A DNA stretch of 64,000 bases from Isoetes taiwanensis (GCA_021234155.1 JAJEKV010000056.1:3643330-3707329); one strand, 5' to 3'. Positions 23,506 through 35,626 are shown, numbered from the stretch's first letter. Translations and numbers: made by a program. Notes: generated from the letters alone by a model not told the origin.

Positions 23506-24841
23506 TTTTGCTGCCATAGATACAGACCAAGCAGAGAATCAGTATCAGGTAATCTCCACAGTAGGGAAGGCCAAGGCCAAGTCATTCATAATCCTGATAG
23601 ACTCGGGAAGTAGCCACAACTTTGCGTCCCCAAGAATGGTTGAGATGTTGAAGTTGAAACCGTTGAAGTCCAAGCTGAGACCCGTGGTGTTAGCAAACGG
23701 GGGAGTAAGGCACACGGCAGGCAAAAGGATAAACTTCGACATTGATTTGCTAGGAATCAACATCCAGATGGGGGCAGAAGTAATGAATATTGGGAAGTAT
23801 GATTTAAGCATTGGAATGGAGTATCTTGGTCCAGCAGGAGCCCTCATTGATTGTGGAAAGCGGAAGGTGACCCTCACAGCGCCCAACGGCAAAATCATAG
23901 AGATTACAGGTAAGGAAGTCATCCCCATCATGCAGTGTATGTCTTCTAAGCAGCTGCTCAAGTGTATTAAGAGCGAGCGGGTAGCATATATCTTCAAGCT
24001 TCAGCTCGAAGAGCCCGAGTCAGAAGAAAGCAAGGAAGATAAGGTGCTCAGCAAGTTGCCAAAGCAGATTGCTAAGTTGATCACGGAATTCCACGATCTC
24101 TTCCCAGATGAGATCAAGCAGCTTCCTCCTTACAGGGGAGTCGAGTGTGAGATAGCACTCAAACCACGAACGAAGCCGACGAGCAAGGCTCCATACAGAA
24201 TGACAACGCAGGAGCTGACAGAGCTAAAGAAGCAATTGCAGGAGTTGCTCGACCTAGGGTTCATTAGACCTAGCATCTCACCATTTGGGGCACCTATTCT
24301 TTTTGTGAAGAAGAAGGATGACAGCTTAAGGATGTGCATAGATTACAGGCAGTTGAATAAGCACACCATCAAGAATAAGTATGCACTCCCCAGATCGGAC
24401 GACTTGATGGATCAGCTCCAAGGGGCAAAAGTCTTCTCCACAATTAACCTAAGGTCGGGCTACCATCAGATCAGGATCAAGGAAGAAGACGTCCACAAAA
24501 CAGCTTTCAGGACCAGGTATGGGCATTACGAGTTCACAGTAATGCCATTTGGGTTGTCAAATGCCCAAAAGGTTCATGAGGCTCATGAACGACATCTTCA
24601 GGGAGTTCTTGGATACTTTTGTGACAGTATTCTTTGACGATATTCTGGTGTATAGCAGATCCCTGGAAGAACACGTACAACACCTAAGGAGAGTGCTTGA
24701 GAAGCTAAGGAGGCACCAGTTGTACGCTAAGTTGTCGAAGTGCCACTTCGCAACAGAGAGGGTAGAGTACCTGGGGCAGTGATCTTAGCGGAGGGGATTT
24801 CGACGGATCCTGCCAAGATTGAAGCAGTCATATTAGTGGCC
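23506..24841 (+). pseudogene. Element 1 protease and reverse transcriptase
   Basis: The aspartic protease shows [16 protein letters not shown] (catalytic DSG at about 23597). RT then runs in the same frame with [45 protein letters not shown] and [17 protein letters not shown] frameshift near 24570 moves the rest to the next frame, which carries the catalytic box FFDDILVYS and [10 protein letters not shown] and a stop after VEYLGQ. The reading is cut at 24841 by a DNA insertion. Domain order is that of a Ty3/gypsy chromovirus. Confidence 0.92.
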
Positions 24842-25977
24842 CCGGCGGGCCAGTTGGCCACACATTCATATTTTTTCAGAAATGGTTGGCTACGCCAGAG
24901 TAGGATATGTTCATGCCCTGACCGAAGGGTAGTGGCCAGTTCAAAACACGAATTTGTATATTTTACTCGTTTAGTAGCTAATTCGATGTTTACTAAATTC
25001 GGCTAGGCGCAAGGTGTGGCCAATTTGATTTTTTGTACGTTGGAAAAAACTTATCGAGGTAGCCAATTAGAACCTAAGGTAAATTTTAATGGGCAAGGGG
25101 GTGGCCATATTACATCTCGACCACATGTCCATCTAAGAATCGCCACTTATAGTCCTCTAGGATTAGGGTTTCATATATTTTTTTTTAATTTGACCGAGCT
25201 AGCATTCGAAACCGCCCTTTCATACAGGTTTAGTTTATTCTACCCTGTCGAGCCTGTGTTTTTCCTGTTCTTCTCGTATGCATTTGTTTCGTGGGATGTT
25301 AGTCTCTGAATATGAATGGGATGATAATTTTAATATTATATTTTATTGTCATTTGCAGAGCACTCCCGATTTGTATTCACGATTTGGTTGAGATGGAGAT
25401 CCATTTCCACGTACAATCTAAGCTTTAGCTTCATCAATTCAGGTTAGTTTTTACCCTATTCAGTTGTGCAAAATTATTCAGATGTGCAAAAGTAGTTGTT
25501 GATGCCAATCATCAAATTTATGCAGCATGGAGGGGGCTTCACAAAAGAGAATAAATGAGTTCTTGGGACCTGCGGCATCAAGGACAAAGCGGCGCATCAC
25601 TATATCATCGTCTACGTCCACTTTCATAGGCCAAATTGAGGGTCTTGATGAAGGCTATGAATTTGCAGATGATAAGGACTATGATCCAAAGCAATTTGAA
25701 CGTATTATTTGGGGAAGACGCCTAGGTGGTTGTGGCCAACATCGTGTTTTCACTACTAAAGCATGTTCCTATCTTAACCAACACAAATTTGCTCGTAGCC
25801 AATTTGTTAATGTAGCAAAATAAAAATAGTATAGTTGCGCCAGTTCAGTTACGCCATCTTAGCAAGAAGGTGCAAAATATCGCCAGGCCAAACTACGCCA
25901 AGTTATTTATTCTACATGGCCAGTAGCCAGTTGTTTCTGGCCCTATAAAAATATAGGGCGCTTAAAAAATACCCTGC
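24842..25977. mobile_element. Non-autonomous DNA element inserted in element 1 pol
   Basis: This 1136-bp segment interrupts the RT/RNase H boundary. AGTGGCC occurs on both sides (24835-24841 and 25978-25984), and pol resumes immediately after it with PAPKNVHEVRSFLGL. A 7-bp (or 8-bp with one mismatch) duplication and the right terminus, read inwards as CAGGGT, suggest a hAT-type element. The left end (CCGGCGGGCC) is a poor inverted match, and GGCCA words cluster near both ends. Confidence 0.6.
25527..25823 (+). CDS. Unassigned 98-codon open frame inside the DNA insertion
   Basis: Starts MEGASQKRINEFLGPAASR; a basic segment (TKRR) is followed by an acidic one (DDKDYDPKQFE). I do not recognise a family. 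It may be a captured gene fragment or the N-terminal remnant of a transposase; there is no evidence that it is expressed. Confidence 0.3.
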   Translation: MEGASQKRINEFLGPAASRTKRRITISSSTSTFIGQIEGLDEGYEFADDKDYDPKQFERIIWGRRLGGCGQHRVFTTKACSYLNQHKFARSQFVNVAK

Positions 25978-25984
25978 AGTGGCC

Positions 25985-27780
25985 GGCGCCGAAGAATGTC
26001 CATGAGGTCAGAAGCTTTCTTGGCCTAGCAGGGTACTACATGAAGTTTGTGAAGAACTTCGCAAAGATAGCGGCCCCGCTAACAGATTTGACGAGGGCGG
26101 AAAAAGTGAAGGATTGGGCAGATCATTGGCACAAGAAAGCTTATGTTGAAGGAAGCTTTGACAACTGCCCCCGTCTTGACCCTGCCAGACCCAGAGAAGG
26201 ACAAGCTTGTGGCGACAGACGCAAGTAAGATAGCCACAGGTGTAGTGCTCATGCAGGAAGAGCGAGTAGTAGCCTACGACTCCAGGAAGATGAACGACGC
26301 CGAGATGCGCTACCCGACCCATGATCAGGAGTTGTTAGCCATTGTCAGGGCACTAAGGATTTGGAGGCATTATTTGCTGGGGAGGAAGTTTCAGTTAGAT
26401 ACTGATCACCAGAGCCTTCAATATCTTTTCACCCAACCACTCCTCAACCTAAGGCAAAGGAGGTGGATGGAATTCCTTGAGGAATATGATTTTGACATAG
26501 TGTATAAGCCCGACAAGCTTAATGTTGTTGCAGATGCCCTCTCCAGGAGACCATTCGGGACGAGAACGCATTGTAATGCTATATCAACTCTTTCGAGTGA
26601 GTTTGGTAAGAAAATCAAGGAGACATTGCCATTGGATAGTGACTTCAAGGAAGTATGGACAAGCCTCTCTAGGGAGGCTAGAACAGATAAGGAACGGGAA
26701 GCCTTCAAACATTATAAGAAGGAAGGCAACCTGTTGTACCATAAAGATAAGTTGTGTATGCTCGAATCATCAGGTGTAAGGAAGTTGATTCTCCACGACA
26801 CCCACAGCAGTCCAATAGCTGGCCACGCAGGATTTATGAAGACATATTTCAAAGTGCACAGCAGCTATTATTGGCCAGGGATGAAGAAGCAGATAGCTCG
26901 CTACATCAAAGAGTGTCAGCTGTGTCAGCAGACGAAGGCAAAGCAGCTTCGAATTCCAGGGGCATTGGAACCTTTAGCGGTGCCGAACGCTAAGTGGGAG
27001 GTCATCAGCATGGACTTCATAACAGGGCTCCCAAGGACAGTAAGAGGGAAAGAGTATATTCACTTGGTTGAGTTCGCTTATAATAGCACCAAGCAGGAAT
27101 CATCCCAAATGTTGCCGTTCATGATCAACTACGACTACCAATGTCTAACTCCAGACACTTGGCACAATCCCGTGTCAAAAGTAGAGGTTTCGCAGCAAAT
27201 GTTGGCCGATATGTAGCAGCTGGTAGAAGAGGTCCGAGGATACCTTCTTGCAGCAAGGAGTCAACAAAAGAGCGTCGCCGACAAGCATCGGACGTTCAGA
27301 GAGTTCCAAGTTGGCGACAACGTGTGGCTCAAGATCAAAGTGAAGCAGGCGAAGCTCCGCATCGGAAATTGTAAGAAGCTTGCTCCAAGGTGGGCTGGAC
27401 CCTTCAGAATAGCCATGAGAGTAGGTAATCAATCCTACAAGTTGGAGCTACCAGCACACCTAAAGATTCATAAAGTCTTCCACGTGAGTTTGTTGAAGAA
27501 GCATACTCCAAATCCAGATGAAGTCTTAGACACTCCAACATTGTTGGAAATGACGGAAGAGCAGCTAAAAATAGTTCCAGAATTGATTCTTGATAAAGCC
27601 TTCAAGAAAACAAGGAGATCAGAGTTTCTCCAGTATTTGGTCAAGTGGAAACACTTGCCGGTGGAAGACGCGACATGAGTACTTAAGAAGGATCTAATAA
27701 AGCAGTACCCACAGTTTATGGAGCAATGGGACGACAAGGTCATCTCCAAAGAAATCGACTCAGGCATGTCGATTTGTGCT
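25985..27780 (+). pseudogene. Element 1 pol, 3' half: RNase H, deleted integrase, chromodomain
   Basis: After the insertion pol resumes (HEVRSFLGLAGYYMKF), shifts frame, and runs open from 26143 to 27216. RNase H has VATDASKIATGVVLMQ and the DTDHQSLQYLF segment. The integrase zinc module is intact (H..H in AGHAGFMKTYF, CQLCQQTKA), and the core starts with MDFITGLPRTVRGK. The sequence then jumps directly to EYIHLVEFAYNSTKQ, so about 90 residues with the second Asp and the Glu of the DDE triad are missing compared with element 2. The C-terminus continues at 27322-27678 with a chromodomain (PELILDKAFKKTRR, YLVKWKHLPVEDA), and a stop replaces the following Trp. This copy cannot make a functional integrase. 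Confidence 0.9.
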
Positions 27781-27783
27781 TAG

Positions 27784-28645
27784 ATTAATTCTTGTGTAGT
27801 TAAGATTAATCTACGCATGCAGCCTATGCTAGGTATGGGTTGCATGCGTTGTTACCGATGATGAGACCACTACGGTGATCTCTAGGACGTGGTGTAATGT
27901 CAATGTAGGCATGACCGCGGTTCTGCTGGATGAGTTGGAAGGTAGATTAAAAAGTCTACTTCTGTCCCACGGAAGTAGACGACCTTGAGAGATAAGAGGC
28001 CATTCAGGAATACATTGATAGGAAAGCACCTCTAGTCAATGCCTACGGGAAGGATGCCACCTTCACGCCCAGGGCAATTAAAGGTGTAGGCATGAGTGCC
28101 ATATAGGCATTATAGGGCGCTGTCTCCACGGCCATGATGGAAGAAGCATCCTCTTCCTATGCCGGGAGATTAGTCTTGCATCCATTTAGGTTAATTACAT
28201 GGGTGGTTACCTTATAACCATAATTCTATTAATAATTAAAATGGTACTAACGTAGTGTCGACCTGCAGGCCAATAGAGCGCTCCGGAGGGCAAGGAGGTC
28301 GAGCTACGAAGACTTGCAACACAAATTTTGTTGGAATGTGTTGCAGGGAATGAAGAGTACCTCGAAGGATAATTGTATATGGGAATTACTAAATTTTGAT
28401 AAACTTGATTGTTGTGTTAAGAGAGGCTGCTAAGTACTTCGTTTTAATGGAGTTATGAATTGATAAGTTATTGATTAAAATAATGTCGTAATAATGTTTT
28501 AAAAATGTTACCTTAAGGTAATCCTAATAATTGTGTAAGTATAATAGTAATAAATTGTATGCATCAAGTTGGTTGCAGGATAAGAAGATCCCAAGGTGGG
28601 GAGACCCACGATGCTGCGGACAGCATCATTTCAAGGTGGGGAGAA
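27784..28645 (+). other. 3' untranslated internal region and polypurine tract of element 1
   Basis: About 860 bp without a credible gene. AAGGTGGGGAGA occurs twice, at 28592-28603 and 28633-28644; the second abuts the 3' LTR and is the expected plus-strand primer site. Confidence 0.7.
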
Positions 28646-30225
28646 TGTGACGTTCCAGCACAGTATACGGTCCCAGGATGTATACTGTACTGCCTCGTCA
28701 CGCGTACACGCCATCCCGACTGACGTGTACGCCGACATGTAGCCAAGCAGGTAGCACCCTAGGGGGCAACTTGCAAGGTGTGTACATTTATTTATGTGCA
28801 CATTTACCCATGTGCACATTTACCTATGTACACATTTTCCCATGTGGACACTTTATGCCACCTAGTTAATAAAGGCAAGTGGGCCACACCTAATTATCCC
28901 ACATGCTAAAAGGGATAATGGGAAACCCTAGCCCTAACCCTTAGTCTATAAAGGTATAGGAAACCCTAACTTGCTATTTTCGTCCATAGCATTCTAGATC
29001 TCTGTTTTGCTTGCTCCAGGAGCCAAACCCGCCTCCCAGACTTTGTCTGAGCGATTTAGCTCATCAGTTTCCCTTTCTAGCTTCGTCTCCTAGTAGTTCA
29101 GCAGGATGGTCGAGTTCAGAGCAGGAGGAGCGAGCCAAGGATCAGGTATTTTGTCAATTTAATAGCCTAAACCGCCTCCCAGTCATTGAATAAGTAGGTT
29201 TAGCCTATTAAATTGCCCATAGCAGCCATCTAGATCCCTAGATATCGAGCCCTAACTAAAGAACCTAACTCTATGATTTAGATTAGATCTTATTCTTTAG
29301 TTCTTCTGTGATGGTATGATGATGTATCTCTGTGGACTCATTGTATTGGGAAGGGGGGTAGAGACTTTAAAGCCTGGTAATTGATGCTCCTAGCTAGCCT
29401 CTTTAGTATACTGTAAATTCGGCCTGTGTACAAGAACCCCACCGGGTTGTGGGTCGAGGGACTAGACCGGCAGAACAATGGGGTACTTGTCCCAACACAG
29501 AACGATCCCTCTGGTGTGTAAAGCCTACCGGGGATCCCTGTGGACTAGGTCTAATGGCTTGCCACTGCTTGTGGGCAAGGCATGGGCTCGACACCCGTGG
29601 AGTGATGCGCCACTCTCCATTGGGTTCAAGTCGAATAAGGGCAGTGGCCCTCTAGTCACTTGTGTTGGGCAGGAGGAGAGGCGACTCTCTTCCTGCCTCA
29701 TCAGGACTGGGGAGATGCAACCCAGCAGTAGCCCTTTTGGCTATGCACCTGGCAGGCTACGGTCCGGTCCCAATACTTTTCAACCCAATCTGCAAAGTGT
29801 GCACAGGAGGGGCAGATGGAGTGGACTACCCTAAGCCATGTTCTCATGCCAGCCAAATCCATTGCCATGAATTCTGTCTGCAATGAACTCTGGAGATCCA
29901 AGCCGTCAGTCATCCCCTTGAGTCTGAGCCTTGGGTAGGATTCCCATATGTGATGTCTTGATCTTTGTCTATGCAGATCTATGACGAGCCATCCTTCGAG
30001 ATGGTTATGTGATGTGATATTGTATACTGACATGTATGTCTACGCTTCTGCAGCTAGGTAGGCCCTGAGGGAGACAGGGTAAAATGACCCCTTCATTCTT
30101 CCCACTGGAACTCATCAAGGTTGTAGTGATACGTGGATGGCCCCGTATCAGTATGGAGCTAGTATGGGGGATGAACTCCTGTTTGTATACGGTGAGTGCA
30201 CCGTATATAAGTAGGGGACGTCACA
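28646..30225 (+). repeat. 3' LTR of element 1, complete
   Basis: 1580 bp from TGTGACGTTCC to GGGGACGTCACA, following the polypurine tract. It carries TCTATAAAGG near 28944 with AACCCTA boxes on both sides. Unlike the 5' copy it keeps the original block 29425-29613 and the first 44 bp. Confidence 0.92.
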
Positions 30226-30230
30226 CCTCT

Positions 30231-31400
30231 ATAGTCTTACTATAGATTAGGATATCATCAAAGAATACAATGACAAATTCATTCAGGAATTCCCTGAAGA
30301 TATCGTTCATCAAGCGCATAAATGTTGCTGGCACATTCGATAAGCCGAAAGGCATTACCGTAAATGCATAATGACCACATCACGTCCTAAAAGCAGTTTT
30401 GTGGATGTCTTCCTCCTTGATCCTTATATGATGATAGCCGGATCTTAGGTCGATTTTGGAGAAGACTTTTGCTCCCTGCAGCTGGTCCATTAGATCATCC
30501 GCTCTTGGCAAGGCATACTTGTTCTTTATCGTTTGCACATTCTTTATCGTTATTGAGCTGATGATAGTCAATGCACATCCTTAGACTTCCGTCTTTCTTT
30601 TTGACGAAAAGGATGGGTGCTCTAAAAGGAGACACGCTTGCTCTTTTGAACCCGAGCTCAAGCAGTTCTTGCAACTGCTTCTTGAGCTCAATTAGCTCTG
30701 GCGTACTCATCCAATAGGGAGCCTTGATGGTAGGCTTAGCCTCTGGTGCTAGTGTGATCTCACACTCCACGCCCCTATAAGGTGGTAGCTGATGGATTTC
30801 ATCCGTGAATACATCCTGAAACTCCTTTATGAGCCTTGCTATTGGCCTTGGCAACTGACTCAAATCGGGCGCGCTTTTCTTCGCTTGACTAGGCTCACTT
30901 ACCTCTAGCCTGAGGATGTAGTCTACTCTATCTTTAATTATGCTTTTCTGCAGCTGCTTCATGGAGATACACTGCATAGATGAAGTTAGCTTCTTACCTT
31001 TGACTATATATTGAGTCCCGTTCGGCGCCGTCATAGCGATTTTGCCCCCGTCGCAGTCTATCATAGCTTTAGCTGGCCTGAGGAACTACATTCCCACTAT
31101 CAAGTCGTACTTCCCAATGTCCATGACTTCCGCACCATAGGCCATTTGCTTCCACTAAGGTCTATTTCAAAGTTAATTCTTCTTCCCTTAGTGTGGCGGA
31201 TCACGCTGCTTGCCATGCTGACTGACCTAGGCTTTTACTTTAGAATCTTATTCTTCATTAGAGCGGCTAGCCTTGGAGAGACAAAGTTGTGGGAACTACC
31301 TGTGTCTATCAAGACTACATATGGCTTGCTATCTATGATTCCTTCTGCCGAGATGACTGTAGCCTGATTCTTAACCTCCCTGACTCAATAGCAGCGCAAA
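30231..31400 (-). pseudogene. Element 2 protease and reverse transcriptase (5' half of pol)
   Basis: Read downwards from 31400: the protease has VVLIDTGSSHNFVSPR. RT has [31 protein letters not shown] and a local duplication of AACGATAAAGAA that breaks the frame, then [28 protein letters not shown] and the catalytic FFDDILIYS. It ends where element 1 was inserted. Stops are present in the protease-RT linker and after FRT. Confidence 0.9.
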
Positions 31401-32705
31401 TTTTACACTCACCTTTTATATAGTCTTGGGGTTCCTGCTGGTCGCCTTCCTCGCTATCCCCTTCGGTTGGCGGTTCCCAATCGTTCAGCTCCGCCAATAC
31501 CGCCTGCATAACAAAAGGGCAATTGTGCATTCGGTACCCTGGCTGGAAGCACCAGAAGCACAACTTTTTCTCTATGCATTCCTATCTTTTCTCTTCGGGG
31601 ATGCTGTCTAAGAGAAATCTTACTGACTTTCCCCCTGAGGTGTCCTGCTGTTTGCGCTCCCCATAAGATCCCTTCCTGTCTGGTTTTCCTTGGTACTGGC
31701 TCCCTGCTGAAGTAGAGGGTGCTTGTCTGGATTGATACTGCCCCGCTGCCTTCCCTTTGTATAGTAGTTGTTTCTGCCCTGGAGTTACTGGTGCCTCCAA
31801 AGCCTTATCCTCAGCCTCCCCGACTGTCCTTGGGCTGATTGCCCGAACCAACCCCTTAATGTTGTTGTTCAGCCCTTCAATGTACCCATCCACTGCTTGT
31901 CTTTTCGTGATCCTAGGGACATTGAGCCTCAACCTCATGAACTCTTCAGTGTACTTGGCCACCGATAAGTTGCCCTAATCCAATCTATAAACCTGTTGTA
32001 TCTGTCTGCTTATGTGGGATATGCCTTGCTAAAGGTCTTGAACCTGCAATTATTCCTCCTCAACTTGTTGGATTTGGTATACCCCTTCCACCAAATTCTG
32101 GCTGGCCCAATTAAGTTCGTTGTTGCTACCTTGCCTATATCCTTGTCCTTCATCCCATAGGAATTCCCAAATTCCTCCATCTCATCTAACCATGCCTCTG
32201 CCTCCATTCCTGACCTATCATTGTCGAAGAACTGCCCCAATTTTCTTGTCTTCCACACGTTTCTCATTTCTACCTGTTCTTATCCCTGCCTTGCGAACTG
32301 TCCGACCTGCTCTCCGAGCTACTTCAGGATTCACTGTCTGAGGTCTCTGATCTGCTAGAGCTGGAAGGGGATGGGGTCCTCCTGTTCCTTCTTTTCTTCT
32401 TTCTATTCTTCTCAGCGCCCTGGGCTTTCTCCCTTAATGACTGAGGAGCTTCATCAAGACATCTCGGTGGTGGAGGTGGTGCTGGCTCGTATTCTTGTGC
32501 ATGCATTAGCGGTGTTGCCCACTGTAGTAATTGCTGCATCTGATTTTTCATCTGTGTTAGTCTTATGTTGACTGCTTCGACTGTCATGTCCTGGTCTTCG
32601 TCCTACTCCCGGCCGAACAAGTTTCTGGGCTGCCACTGTTGTTGCCAACCGTGGCCTTGAGACCCTGAGCCGGTGTTCTTGGCTGCAAGTATTAGTCACC
32701 CATGT
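31401..32705 (-). pseudogene. Element 2 gag
   Basis: Minus-strand fragments read MTVEAVNIRLTQMKNQMQQ, a Ser/Arg-rich tail, the capsid start (FFDNDRSGMEAEAWLDEM), YTEEFMRLRLNVPRITKR with EGYIE-type continuation, and a knuckle CFWCFQPGYRMHNC in which the knuckle His is replaced by Tyr. Homologous along its length to element 1 gag. Frame changes lie between the fragments. Confidence 0.88.
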
Positions 32706-33311
32706 TTTTATTTAGGTTATACAATGTATAACATCATTTACAAGTCAATTATTGTTAGGCATAAAAGAAATCAAGTTGAAATTCGACTTATAAGTCAGCA
32801 ATAGATTATGACAATTGACATATGAAACTTGTACATTATAGGGAGATATGTAATAGTACGTAGAAACCTTAAAATACTAGTTATGGTGCCCGGCGTTGCC
32901 GGGCTTTAGTACAATTTGAGAGGGTAGTGTTTGATTGTGTACTAGAATAAAGATTGTGGTGATCTTTGCATTTGACATGAACTTGAAAAGGAAGGTGTGG
33001 ATATGAGTGTGGATGTGGGTGTGACGGGGATTTGCCTGTTTTGTGTTGCTTTGTTATGTAATAGAAATGCCAAAGAAGACGTCTTGAGGTACATAGTGAG
33101 ATGCATTATGATATGAAGTAGATAGATGTGTGACAGAGACACTTCTAGCATACTCCATGCTTTGATTAAGGCATTGACCATATACATAAATCGATGAGTA
33201 TAACAATAAAGAACGATGTTCTATTTATTGTGAATTGGAGAGATCAATGGTGAGTGTATATGCAGTAATGGTGGACATGCACATCCATGTTTATGCCGTT
33301 TATTTTTCTCT

Positions 33312-34020
33312 CATATTTTATAGGTTAAAATGTCTTCAAAACCTATTCACATTTTTAGTTTAGAATATTCTCATATTTTATAGATCCAAATGTCTTCGAA
33401 ACCTATTCATATTTTTAGTTTAGGAAATGTCTTGTAAACCTATGTAAGTAGATGAGCGTAATATGAAGTGCACATACACATTCAAAAGTTGTGAAGGTGG
33501 ACAATGTGAAGAAGTTGTAATATCGATACTGAATGATAAGGAGTACATATAGAGGTTTGTTTGGATATAGATGTTTGCAAGAGTTGTATTTAAAATAATT
33601 GATGAACGATCAGTACACATGAAGAGAAGTTCAACATCTAAATGTTTCTCCTCGTAATGCGTTGACACACTTGTTTTTTGCCAAACCCGATTTTTGCCAT
33701 GCTCAGTACCTGAAGTAGGGCTTGTGATCTTAACTAAATATGAAAGGAATGTTGAAATTGGAAATAATACAATGCAATGAGTGAGTCATTGTACTTGCTT
33801 GACAATGTATGGGCTCAACCAGAATATGGGCCACACGTATTTTTTGCAATCGTCCCAGCAAATAGATATATCTTTGAACTGCTTACCTTGTTTCTTAACT
33901 GGAAATTGACTATACATAGATCTGAACTAAATAGGAAACACATGTGGAAATTGGAAATTGTACAATGCAATGAGTGAGGCATTCTGAAGCAGAATATGGG
34001 CCACACTTATTTTTTGCCAT
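33312..34020. repeat. Local duplications in the Helitron-like segment
   Basis: A 60-bp unit is repeated in tandem at 33312-33371 and 33372-33422 (CATATTTTATAG...CCTATTCA.ATTTTTAGTTTAG). A second unit occurs at about 33750-33850 and 33945-34020, sharing ACAATGCAATGAGTGAG and AGAATATGGGCCACAC.TATTTTTTGC. No coding sequence accompanies them. Confidence 0.6.
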
Positions 34021-34357
34021 ACTTGATTTTTTGCACTAAATAGGCAGCCAGAAACACTTACAGGCATTGGTTAATAATGTAGGCAATTAGAAACAATTGG
34101 CCAACCAAGGGCACAAAAGGATAGCAAGTGCACATATAAACAGTTGATGGGCAGTTTACCAACAGTACTTTCCTGTGGCTCCCTATAGAACTCTTAGTTT
34201 CTCCTTTACAACTGCTACCTTTGTCTCTCTACAACTTCAATTTATTGATTCAACATGCTTCCGCCTCCTTGAGCTTCGTATAAAAATATTATGAATGCCA
34301 TCAATCAGATTAAACAGATAAGTTTTCGAACTTTGCAAAAAGCAAGAGTTTACTTAC

Positions 34358-34792
34358 AGGAACATAAGCAACTTTTTCATGATTCTCTTTGATATGTCTG
34401 TATGGAAAGCAATTACCACATATTTCGCATGTGTAAGGTTTTGACTCTAAGTGAACCACGTTGATGTGTTTCTCTAAATTAGACTTCTGAGGAAAAAGAA
34501 ACTGCACGATCAACGTAAAGCAAAACACAAAAGTAAAAAGAAAAAAAGGTTTTAATTGCCTTAGTATAAGAATGGAGACAGCCTGGATAAGAACAGCAGA
34601 TTCTTTTCTTTGAACCAACAGGTGTATGTGTCTCAAAATGCCGTTTGCGTTGCTTCTTTAAAAAGGCTACACCACAGCTTTCACAATGTGCATACTTGTG
34701 AGAAAGCCTCACATGATCTTGTAGGTCAGCAGAGCTATTAAAGGTCTGGGAAGACCCATTAACTGTACACATACTAACTTGATATTTACACT
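34358..34792 (-). pseudogene. TFIIIA-type C2H2 zinc-finger gene fragment (two exons)
   Basis: Exon A (34560-34792) encodes fingers with HCESCGVAFLKKQRKRHFETH and CCSYPGCLHSYTK. Exon B (34358-34486, 43 codons) continues KSNLEKHINVVHLESKPYTC...CFPYRHIKENHEK and ends at a GTAAGT donor. Finger spacing and the long terminal finger (HIKENHEK) match the last fingers of plant transcription factor IIIA, which binds 5S rDNA and 5S rRNA. The intron between them (34487-34559, 73 bp) starts GC and ends AG. The upstream fingers and the C-terminus were not found, so this is a fragment, probably captured by the surrounding Helitron-like element. Confidence 0.75.
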
Positions 34793-35085
34793 CTGAAACA
34801 TAAAGTAAAAGGAAGTTAATTAGCTGTCATGCCTCACAAAACGCCACAACATTTCAAAAGTAACACCTATCATGAACGTCTTCTGCACATACTAACAAAG
34901 CCACTTTTATGAAGCCTCATTCAGGACAAATGAAAATCAGAATCTGCAAATAAAGCAATTCAGAACTTGGAATTGCAGAACTCGGATGGCTGTTCATGAA
35001 GGAAAATAGAACATTGGCAAGCAAGTGGATAAGCTTAACCTCATAGGATCGCCAGAGAGTTTTGATGATGTATAGGATATATGTG

Positions 35086-35143
35086 TATGTGATCGCTGCG
35101 AATTTGAGGAGAATTATGTGATCGCTGCGAATTTGAGGAGAAT
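35086..35143. repeat. 29-bp perfect tandem duplication
   Basis: TATGTGATCGCTGCGAATTT... is repeated at 35086-35114 and 35115-35143. Confidence 0.85.
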
Positions 35144-35626
35144 GGTTGACAATTATTACCTGTGAAGTTCAGCAAGTCAATGATACATCTTGAAATGCGA
35201 TAGCTCCTTTAAATTAGTAAGGAAGACAACTATTGTTTGGATGCTTTACCTTTCTTTTATGCATTAACAGAAATGTTATGGATCAGATCTTTTAGCTGTC
35301 ACATAAAAGAAGTTGTGTCTCCGAAGATGATACATAAATGCGTGGTTGGAAGCTTGCTCTTGCCTGTGGGAAATAAATCTGCTCGCTGCAAATCTTTTAT
35401 CCATTAACACAAATGATATCGAACTGCTAATGCTATTTTGTGCAAACCTCAAAGAGTTGAATTGATAGAACAACATGGAGGCTTGTAAATCTGCTCTCTG
35501 CAACTTTTGAATCGGCTCAAATAAAAGGTTTGGGTAGGTCTTTTAGCTGCGAGATAAAAGATTTTGGTGTATCCCTAGGCTATACATGAATGCTGCAGAT
35601 TGAGAAGAAGTGCTGATAATGACTAC

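Larger units (their letters stand above)
16240..30225 (+). mobile_element. Element 1: Ty3/gypsy chromovirus with H3-like gene, nested in element 2
   Basis: Plus-strand order: 5' LTR (16240-17921), tRNA-Met primer site, two hairpins, H3-like ORF1, two hairpins, ORF2, gag, protease, RT, RNase H, integrase, chromodomain, polypurine tract, 3' LTR (28646-30225). It splits element 2 inside RT: the minus strand stops at ...[13 protein letters not shown] at 30231 and resumes at LRRHRLYGKLSK at 16236. The 5' LTR lacks about 44 bp of its start and a short piece of element 2 is missing at the junction, so the left target duplication was lost. A DNA element interrupts its own pol at 24842-25977, and most of its integrase core is deleted. 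Confidence 0.92.

Noticed and set aside
16561-29193. Matching 60-codon frames at 16561 and 29011
   Set aside because: Both lie in the LTRs of element 1 and are untranslated repeat sequence.
34358-34792. A functional TFIIIA gene
   Set aside because: Only the last fingers are present; no upstream fingers or C-terminal exon were found in the neighbourhood.
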